Positions 1 through 5,972 are shown, numbered from the stretch's first letter. The stretch is 7,169 bases of DNA from Bacillota bacterium (GCA_023424785.1 JAFADP010000085.1:1-7169), one strand, 5' to 3'. The notes: generated by a model not told the origin, from the letters alone. Translations and numbers: made by a program.

Positions 1-1512
1 AAAGAGGAGAAGAAAAGCCAAGCAGATATAATGATTGAAATGGCAATGAAGGAAGAAGATGAGTTTTTCCATGATGAATTAAATGAAAAGTATGTAGCTA
101 TAAAGAGAGGAGGAAATCCGTTAGTACTTAAAATTAATGGACAGGACTATAAATCTTTTTTAGTTAAGCGATTTTTCAAGGAAACTAAAAAAGCTCCATC
201 TAAAGATTCAATTAATCAAGCAGTAAGTGTATTAGAGGCTTTAGCTCAATATGATGGAGAAGAGATTAATGTAGCTAAAAGGTGTACGGAAAGAGATGGA
301 GCTATTTATTATGACCTAGGTGATAAGGAATGGTCGTTCATAAAAATTACTAAGGAAGGTTGGAAGATTGATAATAGTGGACAAATATTATTTACAAGAC
401 GTAAGACAATGAAACCACAGGTTTTACCAGAAGAGTATGATGACATATCTATAATTAATAAACATTATAGATTTAAGACAGATGAAGATAAAATTTTACA
501 TACGGTTAGTACTGTTACTAAATTTTTAAGTATAGGAAACCCAATAATAGTTTATCATGGCGAAAAGGGAGCATCAAAAACAACTACCATGAGAATGGAT
601 AGAAGCATAGTTGACCCATCAGCAAGAGATGTAATATCAATGCCTAAGAGTGCAACAGATTTATCATTAGTTTTACATAATAATTACTTACCATGCTTTG
701 ATAACATAGATAGTATTTCGGCAGAAAAGAGCGACATATTATGCACAGCTGCTACAGGGGGAGGATTTAGCAGAAGAAAGCTTTATACAGATGACGAGGA
801 GAATATATATGAGTATAAAGTGCCAGTAATTCTTAATGGAATAAATGTTGTGGCAACAAGACCAGATTTACTAGATAGAAGTTTACTTTTAGGACTTGAA
901 AGAATATCAGAGGATGAAAGAAAGGAAGAAAGTGAAGTATGGGAAGAGTTCAACAGAGATAAACCTAAAATGTTAGGAGCCATATTTAATACGATATCAA
1001 AAGCTTTAACTATTTATCCTAACGTGAAATTAAAGAAGTTAGGAAGAATGGCTGATTTTACTAGATGGGGATATGCAATAGCAGAAGCTTGTGGTATTGG
1101 TGGAGAAAAGTTTTTAAAAGCCTACCTTAATAATCAATATAAAGCTAATGATGAAGCCGTTAGCTCCAATCCAATTGCAACAGCAATTATTAGATTAATG
1201 GAAAAAACACAGCATTTTGAAGGGTCAGCATCTAGATTATTAGAAGTGCTAAACTCCATTGCAGAAGATGAAAAGATTGATATTCAATCAAAGTTATGGG
1301 CAAAAGAACCTAATGTACTTAGTAGAAGGTTAAATGAATTAAAATCTAATCTTCTTATGGAGGGCATAACATTTTCTACAAGCAATACTAGTGTAGGGAG
1401 GAAAATTGAAATCCGTAAAAGTCCTAAGGAACTTATTGGTGGACAATCATCAACGGAAATATCAGATATAGCTAATTTTATACAAGCAGAATCAGAAGTA
1501 ATTGATTTTTAA
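1..1512 (+). CDS. P-loop ATPase / helicase-type replication protein of a mobile element (5' end outside window)
   Basis: The frame is open to the first base of the window. The first ATG, at 31, has only a poorly spaced GAGGAG about 20 nt upstream, so I treat this as the C-terminal part of a longer protein. Counting from that ATG, a Walker A motif GEKGASKTT lies at residues 177-185. A Walker B-like PCFDNID lies at 221-227, a sensor-like VILNGIN near 266-272, and a conserved-looking LLDRSLLL near 280-287. This order is typical of AAA+/SF3-like ATPases in phage and integrative-element replication proteins, whose N-terminal part is often a primase. The segment before the ATPase (residues 1-130) resembles the linker seen in such primase-helicase proteins. 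The likely role is DNA unwinding or loading during element replication, by inference. The last 120 residues are charged and helical, with no motif I recognise. The stop is 78 nt before the next start, so the genes may be co-transcribed. Confidence 0.72.
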   Translation, partial: KEEKKSQADIMIEMAMKEEDEFFHDELNEKYVAIKRGGNPLVLKINGQDYKSFLVKRFFKETKKAPSKDSINQAVSVLEALAQYDGEEINVAKRCTERDGAIYYDLGDKEWSFIKITKEGWKIDNSGQILFTRRKTMKPQVLPEEYDDISIINKHYRFKTDEDKILHTVSTVTKFLSIGNPIIVYHGEKGASKTTTMRMDRSIVDPSARDVISMPKSATDLSLVLHNNYLPCFDNIDSISAEKSDILCTAATGGGFSRRKLYTDDEENIYEYKVPVILNGINVVATRPDLLDRSLLLGLERISEDERKEESEVWEEFNRDKPKMLGAIFNTISKALTIYPNVKLKKLGRMADFTRWGYAIAEACGIGGEKFLKAYLNNQYKANDEAVSSNPIATAIIRLMEKTQHFEGSASRLLEVLNSIAEDEKIDIQSKLWAKEPNVLSRRLNELKSNLLMEGITFSTSNTSVGRKIEIRKSPKELIGGQSSTEISDIANFIQAESEVIDF

Positions 1513-1521
1513 TTTATTAAT

Positions 1522-1554
1522 GACATTATCGTGGTTCAATACTTCGATAATGTC
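1522..1554. repeat. Perfect 10-bp inverted repeat between ATPase and recombinase-like gene
   Basis: GACATTATCG at 1522-1531 is exactly repeated in inverse as CGATAATGTC at 1545-1554, with a 13-nt loop. It is followed by ATATTTTC, a weak U-rich stretch. It starts 10 nt after the ATPase stop and ends 23 nt before the SD of the gene at 1591. It could be a weak terminator or attenuator, an mRNA-processing hairpin, or an operator. The sequence alone does not decide. Confidence 0.6.
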
Positions 1555-1590
1555 GATATTTTCAGATTAATTAAATTGGAGGAAAGTCAA

Positions 1591-1947
1591 ATGATTAATA
1601 TCAATGGAAAAATAAGCATTTACATAAGAAAAGAGAATAAGTTAGAAAACCTAAAAACAGGTTATGGAAGATTACAATGGCTAAAATATGAGCTTGAAGA
1701 CAATAAAGAAACAGTAAATATTTTTGTTGATGAATATAAAAAATGTAGTAAGATGATAGAACTTATTAAAGAGATAAAAGAGGGAAGCATTGATAATCTT
1801 CTTATATGGTCAATAGATGATATAGATAAAGATTATGTAGCAGAGTTAGCTAATGTTATTACTAAATATGAAATACCTATAATAAGTTTCTGTGAATCAA
1901 GTTCATGGATAAATCATGTAATTAATAAATCAATAAAAGTAGCTTAA
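1591..1947 (+). CDS. Degenerate serine-recombinase catalytic-domain-like protein, probably inactive
   Basis: This is a 118-residue protein. I chose ATG 1591 over an upstream in-frame GTG at 1531 because GGAGG at 1578-1582 sits 8 nt before it and the GTG has no SD and lies inside an inverted repeat. The protein aligns along almost its full length with the N-terminal domain of the integrase encoded at 2250. KISIYIRKEN (7-16) matches KIIAIYCRVST, NLLIWSIDDIDKD (69-81) matches IVLTWKINRVARN, and IPIISFCES (95-103) matches IAFRSYSEQ. The nucleophilic serine position is Glu15, the key arginine of NRVAR is Asp77, and the second arginine is Lys80. It should therefore not cleave DNA. It has no recombinase DNA-binding domain, zinc ribbon or coiled coil. 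A role as regulator or decoy partner of the integrase is possible but is inference. It could instead be a decayed recombinase kept by chance, although the intact frame and good SD argue for expression. Confidence 0.7.
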   Translation: MININGKISIYIRKENKLENLKTGYGRLQWLKYELEDNKETVNIFVDEYKKCSKMIELIKEIKEGSIDNLLIWSIDDIDKDYVAELANVITKYEIPIISFCESSSWINHVINKSIKVA

Positions 1948-1977
1948 TATACATACATAACAAAGGAGAAGATGAAC

Positions 1978-2082
1978 ATGGATAGAGAGAAAAAAGTAGA
2001 TGAAATCATTGAGGTAATATCAGAAATAATATTAAATTATCTATCAGAGAATACTGAAGAGAAGATTACAATAAAAAGGTAG
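1978..2082 (+). CDS. Small hypothetical protein, 34 aa, possibly frameshifted
   Basis: An AAAGGAG at 1963-1968 is 9 nt before ATG 1978; a second in-frame ATG at 1972 is too close to it. The peptide starts MDREKKVDEIIEVISEI and is rich in Glu, Lys and Ile, with the look of a single amphipathic helix. It has no known motif. It lies 30 nt after the recombinase-like gene and is probably in the same transcript. After the TAG at 2080-2082 another frame, open from 2058 to a TAA at 2133-2135, encodes KKVERCKTLIKTENIEVIEV. That stretch has the same composition, so a single indel near 2058-2080 may have split a protein of about 55 residues. Function is unknown. Confidence 0.4.
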   Translation: MDREKKVDEIIEVISEIILNYLSENTEEKITIKR

Positions 2083-2185
2083 AAAGGTGTAAAACACTAA
2101 TTAAAACTGAAAATATTGAAGTGATTGAAGTATAAGTAAAACTGGAATTACTCATTGGATTAAATATATATTATTAAACTGATAA

Positions 2186-2215
2186 GAAGTTCCTAAGATA
2201 ATTTTTAGGAACTTC
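2186..2215 (+). terminator. Perfect 11-bp hairpin upstream of the integrase gene
   Basis: GAAGTTCCTAA (2186-2196) pairs perfectly with TTAGGAACTTC (2205-2215) across an 8-nt loop. The downstream tract AATATTTAT is only moderately U-rich, so termination would be leaky. It lies 34 nt before the integrase ATG. It may end transcription from the replication genes, insulate or attenuate the integrase, or serve as a DNA-binding site. Confidence 0.45.
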
Positions 2216-2249
2216 AATATTTATCAAAGTAAAGGAAAAGGAGATTATT

Positions 2250-3911
2250 ATGAATAAGAAAAAGATAATAGCAATTTATTGCAGAGTATCAACAATAGAA
2301 CAAGCCGAAGAAGGTTATAGTATAGATGAACAACAAAGATTATTAATTGAATATGCCAATAAGATGGGGTATGAGATTTATAAATGCTATTCAGATAGAG
2401 GAATTAGTGGTAAGAACATTAAGAATAGACCAGCATTAAAGGAATTATTAAAAGATGCAGATGAGGGTAAGTTTGAGATAGTGCTTACATGGAAGATTAA
2501 CAGGGTTGCAAGAAATATGCTAAATTTGTTAGAGATTGTAGATATGCTTGATAAAAGAGGAATAGCTTTTAGGTCATATTCAGAACAATTTGAAACAGAA
2601 ACTCCTATGGGGAAATTCTCATTGCATATGATGGGAGCAGTTGGTGAATTGGAAAGAGGTACAATAGCTCAAAACGTAAAAATGGGTATGTGTGCACGAG
2701 CTAGAGATGGAAAGTGGAACGGAAATGTTTTACTAGGATATGATTTAGAAGAGGTTAAAGATTCATTAAATAAGAAAAGAAAGGATACTATACTTGTAAT
2801 AAATAAGGAAGAAGCAGAAAGTGTAAGATTTATTTTTAATGAGTATGCTAATGGAAAAGGATATAAAGCTATAACTAATAAGTTAAATAAGCTAGGATAT
2901 AAGACTAAGAAAGGCAATAATTTTTCAGTAGGTTCAATTAAAGATATACTAACTAATCCTACGTATATAGGTAAAATTAGATATAATGTAAGACAAAATT
3001 GGTCAGAGAAAAGGAGGCGTGATATTAATGAAAATCCAATATTAGTTGATGGAATACATGAAGCAATTATTGATATAGATACATGGAATAAAGTACAAGC
3101 TATTTTAGAAAGCAAGAAAGGAAAACCTTCAAGAATATATGATGGAGAGTATCCATTAACGGGGATATTAAGATGTCCTAAGTGTGGAGCTGGAATGGTT
3201 ATATCAAGAACTACTAATACTTTGGTTGATGGAACTAAGAAAAGAATAGCTTATTATTCTTGTGGTAACTGGAAGAATAAAGGTACAGCAGTATGCAACT
3301 CTAATTCAATAAGATGTGATAAAGCTAATGAATACGTGTTTAATAAGTTATCAGAGTTGTTTACTAATGAAAAAATGGTTAAAACAGTAGTTGCTAATGT
3401 AAATAAGGAAAGAGTTCAAAGAATAAATCCAGCTAAGAAGGAGTTAGAAAAACTTGAAAAAGAGCTAGAAAAGATAGAAAAGAAAAAGAATAAAATATTT
3501 GAAGCTTATGAGGATGATATACTAACAAAAGAAGAGTTTCAAGATAGGAAGAAAGAACTAAATGAAAGAGCAAAGAAGATTCAGGAGCAAAAGCAACCAT
3601 TACTTGAAATGCTTTCAGATGAAGTAGATGAAAAAATACCATATGAATATATAAAGAGTATATTAGAGAATTTCAGTAAAGTTTTAAATGGCAACATAAG
3701 CAGAGAGCAACAGAAGAAATTGTTACATATGATAATATCAGAAATAACAATTAATGAGTTAAGAGAAATAGATTCAATAAAAATTAAGATTGATGATAAT
3801 CTAGTTGATTATCTAAGTAAGGAAGAAGGAGTATCAGTTAAGGGTACTCCTTCTTCTTTTAGGTTAAGAAATGTTGGAGTAACTATGTTGAATTTGAACA
3901 TCGCTATATAG
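2250..3911 (+). CDS. Large serine recombinase (site-specific integrase)
   Basis: ATG 2250 follows AAGGAG (2238-2243) with a 6-nt spacer. The 553-residue length is normal for large serine integrases of phages and integrative elements. The resolvase domain spans roughly residues 5-150, with RVST giving nucleophile Ser14, QQR at 28-30, the active-site NRVAR (Arg85, Arg88), and LERG at 134-137 on the long helix. The recombinase domain follows (about 160-290, with PTYIG at 237-241). A zinc ribbon has CPKC at 309-312 and later cysteines 338 and 349, and a Lys/Glu coiled coil covers about 393-450. These are all the parts needed for directional attP x attB recombination by a covalent phosphoserine intermediate with 2-bp crossover. 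Such enzymes need a recombination directionality factor for excision; none is recognised here. The last 30 codons overlap a strong terminator-like hairpin. The gene marks one end of the mobile element. Its product recombines DNA in the cytoplasm. Confidence 0.95.
   Translation: MNKKKIIAIYCRVSTIEQAEEGYSIDEQQRLLIEYANKMGYEIYKCYSDRGISGKNIKNRPALKELLKDADEGKFEIVLTWKINRVARNMLNLLEIVDMLDKRGIAFRSYSEQFETETPMGKFSLHMMGAVGELERGTIAQNVKMGMCARARDGKWNGNVLLGYDLEEVKDSLNKKRKDTILVINKEEAESVRFIFNEYANGKGYKAITNKLNKLGYKTKKGNNFSVGSIKDILTNPTYIGKIRYNVRQNWSEKRRRDINENPILVDGIHEAIIDIDTWNKVQAILESKKGKPSRIYDGEYPLTGILRCPKCGAGMVISRTTNTLVDGTKKRIAYYSCGNWKNKGTAVCNSNSIRCDKANEYVFNKLSELFTNEKMVKTVVANVNKERVQRINPAKKELEKLEKELEKIEKKKNKIFEAYEDDILTKEEFQDRKKELNERAKKIQEQKQPLLEMLSDEVDEKIPYEYIKSILENFSKVLNGNISREQQKKLLHMIISEITINELREIDSIKIKIDDNLVDYLSKEEGVSVKGTPSSFRLRNVGVTMLNLNIAI
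3819..3860 (+). terminator. Terminator-like hairpin inside the 3' end of the integrase gene
   Basis: GAAGAAGGAGTA (3822-3833) is perfectly complementary to TACTCCTTCTTC (3845-3856) around an 11-nt loop. Flanking AAG/TTT pairs extend the stem to 15 bp with one G-U pair, and it ends in TTTT. It lies within the coding frame, ahead of the final 17 codons. It is strong enough to act as an intrinsic terminator, unless ribosomes translating the integrase block its folding. Confidence 0.6.
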
Positions 3912-3931
3912 AATAATATGGTAATGTAGTT

Positions 3932-3937
3932 TATAAT
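3932..3937 (+). promoter_or_regulatory. Possible -10 element for the HEPN gene
   Basis: A perfect TATAAT lies 41 nt upstream of the HEPN start, after the integrase stop. There is no convincing TTGACA at the right distance, and the region is almost all A and T, so chance occurrence is likely. If real, the HEPN gene is transcribed separately from the integrase. Confidence 0.3.
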
Positions 3938-3978
3938 TAAATTATATTTTTAAAAGTATATAGAAAGGGAGAAAAGTA

Positions 3979-4851
3979 ATGAGCGAGTTTACATATACAA
4001 TACCATTCTCAATGGAAAGTTTTATGAAAGGTATAATATATGAATTAAAGAATAGAGATAAATATGATATAGCTAGTCTGCTAAAAGGAGCTAGTGTAGA
4101 AGTATCAGAAGGAAATTATTCTCATTATTGTGGAGGAGGGAGATGGGATGCTTTATCTGCATATATAAATTTTTATGTGAATCCTCAAAATAAAAAGCTA
4201 TTAGATACAGATAATACTAAAGATATTTTAAAAGGTGTATGTAGTGAATTAATACCTGTTAATGTAGGGTATGATGTCAAAGGAGTTTCTTTTACAATAG
4301 ATTTAACTAAGGACTTTGAGGTAGAGGATGATTTAATACTTGATTTAGAAAAGAACACCAATAGTATAGCTTCTAATATATTAAGAGAAATACTTCCAGA
4401 AGATATAAAAATTAAGGGATATCATATGGCTGAGGCTTATACGTATCTTTATTCTGTAGAAAATTCATTAAGGTTATTTATAGAAAAGATTTGTAAGGAA
4501 GTTTATGGTGAGAATTATTTTAGTCGAATTACTGTTACTAGGGCTTTACAAAATACTATAAATACTAGAAGGGAAAATGCTGAAAGTAAGAAATGGTTGA
4601 GTATTAGAGGAAATGAGTTGTTTTACTTAGATTTTAAGGATTTAGGAAATTTAATAGATAGTAATTGGGAACTGTTTAAAAATTACTTTCCTAATAGAGA
4701 TTTTATAATTCCTAAGTTGAACGAGATGGCAGATTGTAGAAACTTAATTGCACATAATAGTTATATAGGTGATACTGAGAGAAACATTATTAAAACATAT
4801 TATAACGTTATATTAAAGCAAATATCAGAAACATCTAATGAGAGTGAATAA
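3979..4851 (+). CDS. HEPN domain protein (Swt1-like), candidate defence RNase
   Basis: ATG 3979 follows AGGGAG (3966-3971) with a 7-nt spacer; the protein has 290 residues. The C-terminal part, about 150-283, has the layout of Swt1-type HEPN domains. A helix carries YLYSVENSLRLFIEKI (156-171), then LFYLDFKDLGNLIDSNWELF (214-233), KLNEMADCRNLIAHN (246-260) and a final helix. RNLIAH (Arg254 to His259) is the Rx4H motif that forms the active site in HEPN ribonucleases. The family is common in toxin-antitoxin, abortive infection and other phage-defence proteins. The N-terminal 150 residues are not recognised; they include a GGGRWDALSAYINFYV stretch (52-67) and could sense the trigger or hold the domain inactive. 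No membrane segment or signal peptide is seen. Its place straight after the integrase suits mobile-element cargo. RNase activity is inferred from the motif, since some HEPN domains are only structural. The first leader repeat begins 3 nt after its stop. Confidence 0.75.
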   Translation: MSEFTYTIPFSMESFMKGIIYELKNRDKYDIASLLKGASVEVSEGNYSHYCGGGRWDALSAYINFYVNPQNKKLLDTDNTKDILKGVCSELIPVNVGYDVKGVSFTIDLTKDFEVEDDLILDLEKNTNSIASNILREILPEDIKIKGYHMAEAYTYLYSVENSLRLFIEKICKEVYGENYFSRITVTRALQNTINTRRENAESKKWLSIRGNELFYLDFKDLGNLIDSNWELFKNYFPNRDFIIPKLNEMADCRNLIAHNSYIGDTERNIIKTYYNVILKQISETSNESE

Positions 4852-4912
4852 TTTGGAAAAAACTCACTTAACACTGATACGGAGAACCGTACCATAAATA
4901 AGTGAGGTTTTT

Positions 4913-4951
4913 AGCCTTAGGCATTGAAACAACTTGCCTAAGGCTGTTTTT
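4913..4951 (+). terminator. Intrinsic terminator after the HEPN gene
   Basis: AGCCTTAGGC (4913-4922) pairs perfectly with GCCTAAGGCT (4936-4945) across a 13-nt loop, followed by GTTTTTAT. It is the natural terminator of the HEPN gene. It is also the core hairpin of leader copy A; in copy B the matching stem has decayed to about 6 bp but keeps its T-run. The preceding CTCACTTA/TAAGTGAG stem, followed by GTTTTT, could be a second terminator in tandem. Confidence 0.7.
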
Positions 4952-5000
4952 ATAGGTGAAAATACCGTATCACAAGTAATGCTTAATTAACAAAATATGT

Positions 5001-5006
5001 TATAAT
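5001..5006 (+). promoter_or_regulatory. -10 element of the first Nudix promoter
   Basis: TATAAT lies 54 nt upstream of the ATG and begins 22 nt after the last base of the ACCGTATCACAAGTAA site. The same arrangement with identical distance occurs in copy B. No TTGACA-like -35 is present; the conserved AAGTAA end of the site takes its place, which suggests activator-dependent or weak basal expression. Confidence 0.6.
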
Positions 5007-5060
5007 AAAATCAGGAATAAATTTGAGTAATAGACAAATTGGAATTTGAGGAGGTGCGTT

Positions 5061-5468
5061 ATGCAATATGAAGTATCAAGCGGAGCGGTAGTATTTACGC
5101 GTAAAGAAAATAATATTTATTTCGCTATTGTAAAATCTTTAGAAGGATATTATGGGTTTCCTAAAGGTCATATTGAAGGAAATGAAACTGAAGAAGAGAC
5201 TGCATTAAGGGAGATATATGAAGAAATAGGTATAAGAGCACAGATTATTACAGGGTTTAGAACAATAGATGAACATCCAGTTCCTAATAAGAAAGATGTG
5301 ATTAAAAGAATAATATATTTCGTTGCAGAGTATGATAAGCAACAGCTATGTTATCAAGAAGATGAATTAGAAGGTGCTTATTTAATGACATATGAGGAAG
5401 CAATGGATGCTTTTCAATTTGAGAGTTCAAAAAGAATACTAAATGAAGCAAAGAAGTTCATTGAATAA
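5061..5468 (+). CDS. Nudix hydrolase, Ap4A-hydrolase-like (bis(5'-nucleosyl)-tetraphosphatase family)
   Basis: ATG 5061 follows AGGAGG (5049-5054) with a 6-nt spacer. An in-frame TTG at 5046 would start before that SD and is rejected. The protein has 135 residues, normal for a single Nudix domain. The Nudix box is complete at residues 36-58, with G36, E42, R50, E51, E54, E55 and G57, so Mg2+-dependent cleavage of a nucleoside diphosphate linkage is expected. GAVVF (8-12), YGFPKGHIEG (31-40) and the C-terminal SSKRILNEA (about 122-130) are typical of asymmetric diadenosine tetraphosphate hydrolases, which split Ap4A to ATP and AMP. That substrate is inferred from resemblance. The protein is cytosolic, without signal or membrane segments. 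It has its own promoter after the HEPN terminator. Its leader is shared with the second Nudix gene, though the two proteins differ outside the Nudix box. Confidence 0.88.
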   Translation: MQYEVSSGAVVFTRKENNIYFAIVKSLEGYYGFPKGHIEGNETEEETALREIYEEIGIRAQIITGFRTIDEHPVPNKKDVIKRIIYFVAEYDKQQLCYQEDELEGAYLMTYEEAMDAFQFESSKRILNEAKKFIE

Positions 5469-5544
5469 ATTCTAATTTGTGGTGTTGAGATTAAAATTTT
5501 TAAATATAAAAAATTATATAGGTTTATTTTTTATAAAAATTTGA

Positions 5545-5550
5545 TATAAT
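5545..5550 (+). promoter_or_regulatory. -10 element for a small RNA in the Nudix intergenic region
   Basis: TATAAT lies in TTGATATAATATAAATAAG. The best -35 candidate is a weak TTTATT at 5523-5528 with a 16-nt spacer. Transcription would start near 5557, a few bases before the first hairpin of the predicted small RNA. Confidence 0.45.
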
Positions 5551-5586
5551 ATAAATAAGAAAAGCTTAGTGTTGGTAGCACTAAGC
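5551..5586 (-). terminator. Reverse-strand intrinsic terminator of the small ORF transcript
   Basis: Read on the reverse strand, GCTTAGTG and CACTAAGC (5564-5586) form a perfect 8-bp stem with a 7-nt loop, followed by TTTTCTTATTTAT. It lies 72 nt past the stop of the reverse ORF and would end that transcript just short of the forward promoter's -10. Confidence 0.5.
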
Positions 5587-5686
5587 AATCCTTAGAACAT
5601 TTATTTTGTTTTAGGGCTATTAGATGAAATTAATTGAAGATTAATTAAGAAAAAGTGCTACTCTTTGCAGGATGGGGCACTTTTTT
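5557..5686 (+). ncRNA. Candidate structured small RNA, possible antitoxin RNA
   Basis: No forward ORF of useful size lies here, but a run of hairpins follows a TATAAT. GCTTAGTG/CACTAAGC pairs at 5564-5571 and 5579-5586. CCTTAGAACA (5590-5599) pairs with TGTTTTAGGG (5607-5616) in 10 bp with two G-U pairs. AATTAAT/ATTAATT forms a small stem near 5627-5645. The terminator AAAAAGTGC/GCACTTTTT ends it at about 5686. The RNA would be about 130 nt and is antisense to the last 10 codons and the 3' region of the reverse-strand ORF at 5658-5819. That position fits an antitoxin RNA of a convergent type I locus, by inference. I do not recognise a known RNA family, and a trans-acting sRNA or part of a larger 3' UTR remains possible. 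Confidence 0.4.
5650..5686 (+). terminator. Terminator of the forward small RNA, overlapping the reverse ORF's stop
   Basis: AAAAAGTGC (5650-5658) pairs with GCACTTTTT (5677-5685) around an 18-nt loop, with a six-T run at 5681-5686. The arms are A-rich on one side and T-rich on the other, so it can work in both directions. On the reverse strand the same bases encode the last residues and the TAG stop of the 53-codon ORF. Confidence 0.65.
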
Positions 5687-5819
5687 CTTTGCTTTTAACT
5701 TCTATATCAAGACCAAGGAATTTAATCTTAATTTTTAATTGATGTATAAAAAGATTATGTTTTAGAATTAATCTAATTACATAAATGACTGATATACACT
5801 CTATCAAAGTATCAAACAT
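5658..5819 (-). CDS. Small basic protein, 53 aa, possible type I toxin
   Basis: The ATG reads from 5819 to the TAG at 5660-5658. A strong SD, AGGGGGTGG (5836-5828), lies 8-11 nt upstream. The peptide starts with a partly hydrophobic helix-like stretch, LIECISVIYVIRLIL (5-19), followed by KHN and a Lys-rich tail with KIKIKFLGLDIEVKSKEK (29-46). A short hydrophobic N-part and basic C-part are common in type I membrane toxins, but the arginine at 16 makes a full membrane span doubtful. A dedicated extended -10 promoter, a structured leader, a terminator and an overlapping convergent RNA support it as a gene. I do not recognise the family by name. The ORF could be a chance product, but the SD and the promoter-to-terminator packaging argue against that. 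Confidence 0.5.
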   Translation of the reverse strand: MFDTLIECISVIYVIRLILKHNLFIHQLKIKIKFLGLDIEVKSKEKSAPSCKE

Positions 5820-5926
5820 ATCCAATACCACCCCCTAGCTATAGTGAAATAGTTCACCAATAGCCCAGGAGGATAAAACGTCCAAAACCTCCGTAGCCAT
5901 CCACTACGGAATTTCTAAATAATACT
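5820..5926 (-). promoter_or_regulatory. Structured 5' leader of the reverse small ORF, with possible SD switch and 21-codon upstream ORF
   Basis: On the reverse strand the predicted leader starts with CTAAA/TTTAG (hairpin within 5912-5931). It then has CCGTAG/CTACGG (5909-5891, 6 bp), GGAGG (5892-5888) opposite CCTCC (5872-5868), and CTAT-GTGAA/TTCAC-ATAG (5863-5839) ending just before the SD. The same CCTCC can pair with the SD core GGGGG (5835-5831), so two exclusive folds can expose or hide the ribosome site. An ATG at 5900 opens 21 codons (MATEVLDVLSSWAIGELFHY...) ending at a TAG (5837-5835) that overlaps the SD. Its own SD is weak. Confidence 0.45.
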
Positions 5927-5931
5927 TTAGA

Positions 5932-5937
5932 ATTATA
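5932..5937 (-). promoter_or_regulatory. Extended -10 promoter for the reverse small ORF
   Basis: On the reverse strand TGGTATAAT gives a perfect -10 with a TGn extension, which can work without a good -35. None is seen at 17 nt. Transcription would start near 5925, at the first hairpin of the leader. The promoter is divergent from the second Nudix leader, which begins at 5973. Confidence 0.5.
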
Positions 5938-5972
5938 CCATATTTATGTAGAACATATACATAAGAATAAAA

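Larger units (their letters stand above)
4854..5060 (+). repeat. Leader repeat, copy A, upstream of the first Nudix gene
   Basis: This region is homologous to 5973-6169 from a shared TGGAAAAA start to a shared GGAATTTGnGGAGG ribosome binding region. Inside it CTCACTTA (4863-4870) pairs with TAAGTGAG (4899-4906). TGATACGG (4875-4882) can pair with the near CCGTACCA (4887-4894, one mismatch) or perfectly with the far CCGTATCA (4965-4972), which is flanked by ACTT/AAGT pairs. ACCGTACCATAAATAA (4886-4901) and ACCGTATCACAAGTAA (4964-4979) are direct repeats 78 bp apart. A perfect 10-bp hairpin is enclosed between them. It could be an operator-rich promoter region, a small mobile element, or a folding DNA or RNA. 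Similarity to copy B ends at the ATG. Confidence 0.8.

Noticed and set aside
783..983. 66-codon reverse-strand ORF inside the ATPase gene
   Set aside because: It is antisense to a clear ATPase, is serine- and leucine-rich as expected from the complement of AGA/GAA codons, and has no good ribosome site or family resemblance.
1531..1590. Upstream GTG start for the recombinase-like protein
   Set aside because: It has no SD, lies within an inverted repeat, and the recombinase similarity begins only after ATG 1591.
2115..2132. Tandem ATTGAAGTG/ATTGAAGTA
   Set aside because: Two nine-base units with one difference in AT-rich, coding-like sequence; likely chance.
2669..3115. 148-codon reverse-strand ORF inside the integrase gene
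   Set aside because: It lies wholly within the integrase; its hydrophobic look comes from reading Lys/Asn/Glu codons backwards.
3433..3642. 69-codon reverse-strand ORF inside the integrase coiled coil
   Set aside because: The Phe/Leu-rich product is the mirror of AAG/GAA-rich coiled-coil codons; no promoter or SD supports it.
4854..5000. T-box or metabolite riboswitch in front of the Nudix genes
   Set aside because: The repeat lies upstream of the conserved -10, so the Nudix transcripts would not contain it; no T-box specifier or anti-terminator sequence is seen.
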